Part shown: piece by piece, positions 63,057-64,000 of the stretch
How the letters are laid out: each line of letters starts with the position of its first letter
How positions within the stretch are numbered: the first letter of the stretch is position 1
Origin: Setoptus koraiensis
Lineage: Eukaryota; Arthropoda
Reading direction: 5' to 3'
Length of the DNA: 64,000 nt
Assembly (NCBI GenBank): GCA_048013815.1
Contig: CM106586.1
Location: 10,106,001-10,170,000, forward strand
The notes under the pieces: generated by a model
Seen by the model: only the letters and a program-made list of their open reading frames with translations
Databases searched by the model: none
Told to the model about the DNA's origin: nothing
Made by a program: the position numbers and the translations under genes

Positions 63057-64000
63057 ATATATAAAGTGGCACAGTGATTATTATAAATTCGATTTGTGCG
63101 CAGACTAGGAACAATACTCGTTACTGGCACTGATTTGTGGACGCTTTGTCGCAAAATTGATAGTTTGACACCTCCTTTCTTCGAATAGCTATCAAGATTA
63201 GGTCAGTCTCAGGTTGCTTGGATTCGATTCATTAAACGTACTTGTAGTTTTGTGGCTCTAGCTTCAACAATGTGAGAGTGTCAGAACTTAAATACGATGT
63301 ATGAATTGAAATTTTTCAGTTTCATGTCACTGAAAATTTTCGTGAACTTTCGTCCCTTTGCGAGGGAAGAGCTGTCCGCTATATTCATCTTCGAAGCCTT
63401 GTAATCTTTTGCTGGGAATATATGGAAGCTCAAAGTATCTTTTACGGTCGAGATCTACACGTCTTTCCCGCTCATATACCGGTTTGGGCGAAAGTTAGTG
63501 ATTCTGAATATGGTTTCTCGGCTGAAAATAAGCAAGATAAGGCCCAAGTTAGGCTCTAGGGTACCAGAACGTTTGGTTCTATGTACCATTTTCCTGTTTT
63601 TCGCCCGGCCCTGGTTTTTCTGGTGTCTTAGGAGACGCCAGAAAATAGATGTACGCGCGCTTTTCTGTGCAGTTTTAAGTTGAAAGCTGAGTAGCGCCGC
63701 CCTGGCGACTTGACAGAAAAGCGACATGAGGGCCATCGGCAAAAGCGCACACTGCACAATGCCGAATCCGAGAACAATCGTCAGCTGAGAAATTGTGTGC
63801 AATCAACGTGCACATTATTCTGAGTCATGCAACAACATTGAATACATTCCAGTGAGCCTTTCCAAATAATTTGATTGTTGCTTGTCGTTCAAGCTTTGTA
63901 ATTTTGTGATATTTCATAATCAACTTTCATTACTATCTGTCGCCTGAAATACCGAATCTAATGTCACTATTACTACATTTTACAGTTTCAGTTTGACTTA
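63057..64000. other. Right end of window, no intact gene recognised
   Basis: Contains the upstream region of PDRG1 and one small open frame (see 63327-63494). The remaining frames lack protein character. A gene continuing off the right edge is possible but not shown by the sequence. Confidence 0.4.
63327..63494 (-). other. Possible terminal exon of an unrecognised gene
   Basis: Minus-strand frame open for 55 codons: KPVYERERRVDLDRKRYFEL then PYIPSKRLQGFEDEYSGQLF and PRKGTKVHENFQ, then TGA. The charged, aromatic-rich composition looks like protein rather than random DNA, but there is no ATG, and the upstream acceptor (…ATATGAG) is weak. It could be the last exon of a gene whose other exons lie to the right, or a fragment. 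No family recognised. Confidence 0.25.

Noticed and set aside
63455-63802. 115-codon minus frame at the right end
   Set aside because: Hydrophobic then basic without family resemblance. It overlaps, in a different frame, the more protein-like segment at 63327-63494.

Overview
This is a 64 kb window of arthropod nuclear DNA. Spätzle, a Medea-type Smad4, an MSL1 PEHE protein and a long intergenic fraction with CAA/CAG tracts and local micro-repeats all point to an arthropod. Few and short introns, including a 15.5 kb cubilin gene without any intron, suggest an intron-poor chelicerate such as an acariform mite; that placement is inference. One 500-bp run of N (1719-2218) is an assembly gap.

Layout. 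The left edge holds the 5' end of a lysosomal glucocerebrosidase (minus strand, running off the window). It is followed by the gap, an MSL1 homologue (+) and a four-transmembrane protein of DUF4728/pasiflora type (-). From 6.3 to 15.8 kb there is no convincing intact gene, only microsatellites and fossil-like blocks, including an isolated piece of the DHX15/PRP43 helicase. At 15.8-19.5 kb lies an intronless Groucho/TLE-type protein with the Q tetramerisation domain but no WD40 propeller. From 19.5 to 25.95 kb the DNA is non-coding and rich in imperfect short tandem duplications. At 25.95-31.9 kb is a Spätzle-family gene. Its 3.5 kb first intron encloses an AT-rich patchwork of VPS15 (PIK3R4) and TSC2 (tuberin) gene pieces in both orientations, with a 171-bp inverted repeat and a 49-bp direct repeat. 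From 32.3 to 47.8 kb a single ORF encodes a 5156-residue cubilin with 7 EGF-type modules and 27 CUB domains by my count. A four-exon Ly6/uPAR GPI protein follows, then RBX1, glutaredoxin 5, a long Q/N/H-rich protein with a FoxJ1-like motif, Smad4 with an unusual N-terminal extension, TIPRL, ribosomal protein eL29, RMI1 and PDRG1.

How they relate. The genes are mostly unrelated housekeeping and developmental genes. Spätzle/Toll and Smad4/BMP are signalling components. RBX1, eL29, PDRG1 (prefoldin-like), TIPRL (PP2A/TOR) and GLRX5 (mitochondrial Fe-S) are housekeeping. The 57-63 kb part is gene-dense with divergent and nearly abutting genes, whereas 6-26 kb is gene-poor. Cubilin, Spätzle and the Groucho-like gene are markedly GC-rich, while MSL1, Smad4, TIPRL and the VPS15/TSC2 block are AT-rich, so the block stands out from its host intron.

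The most remarkable locus is the mosaic inside the Spätzle intron. It is either a genuine template-switch or gene-capture product, or an assembly artefact; spanning reads would decide.
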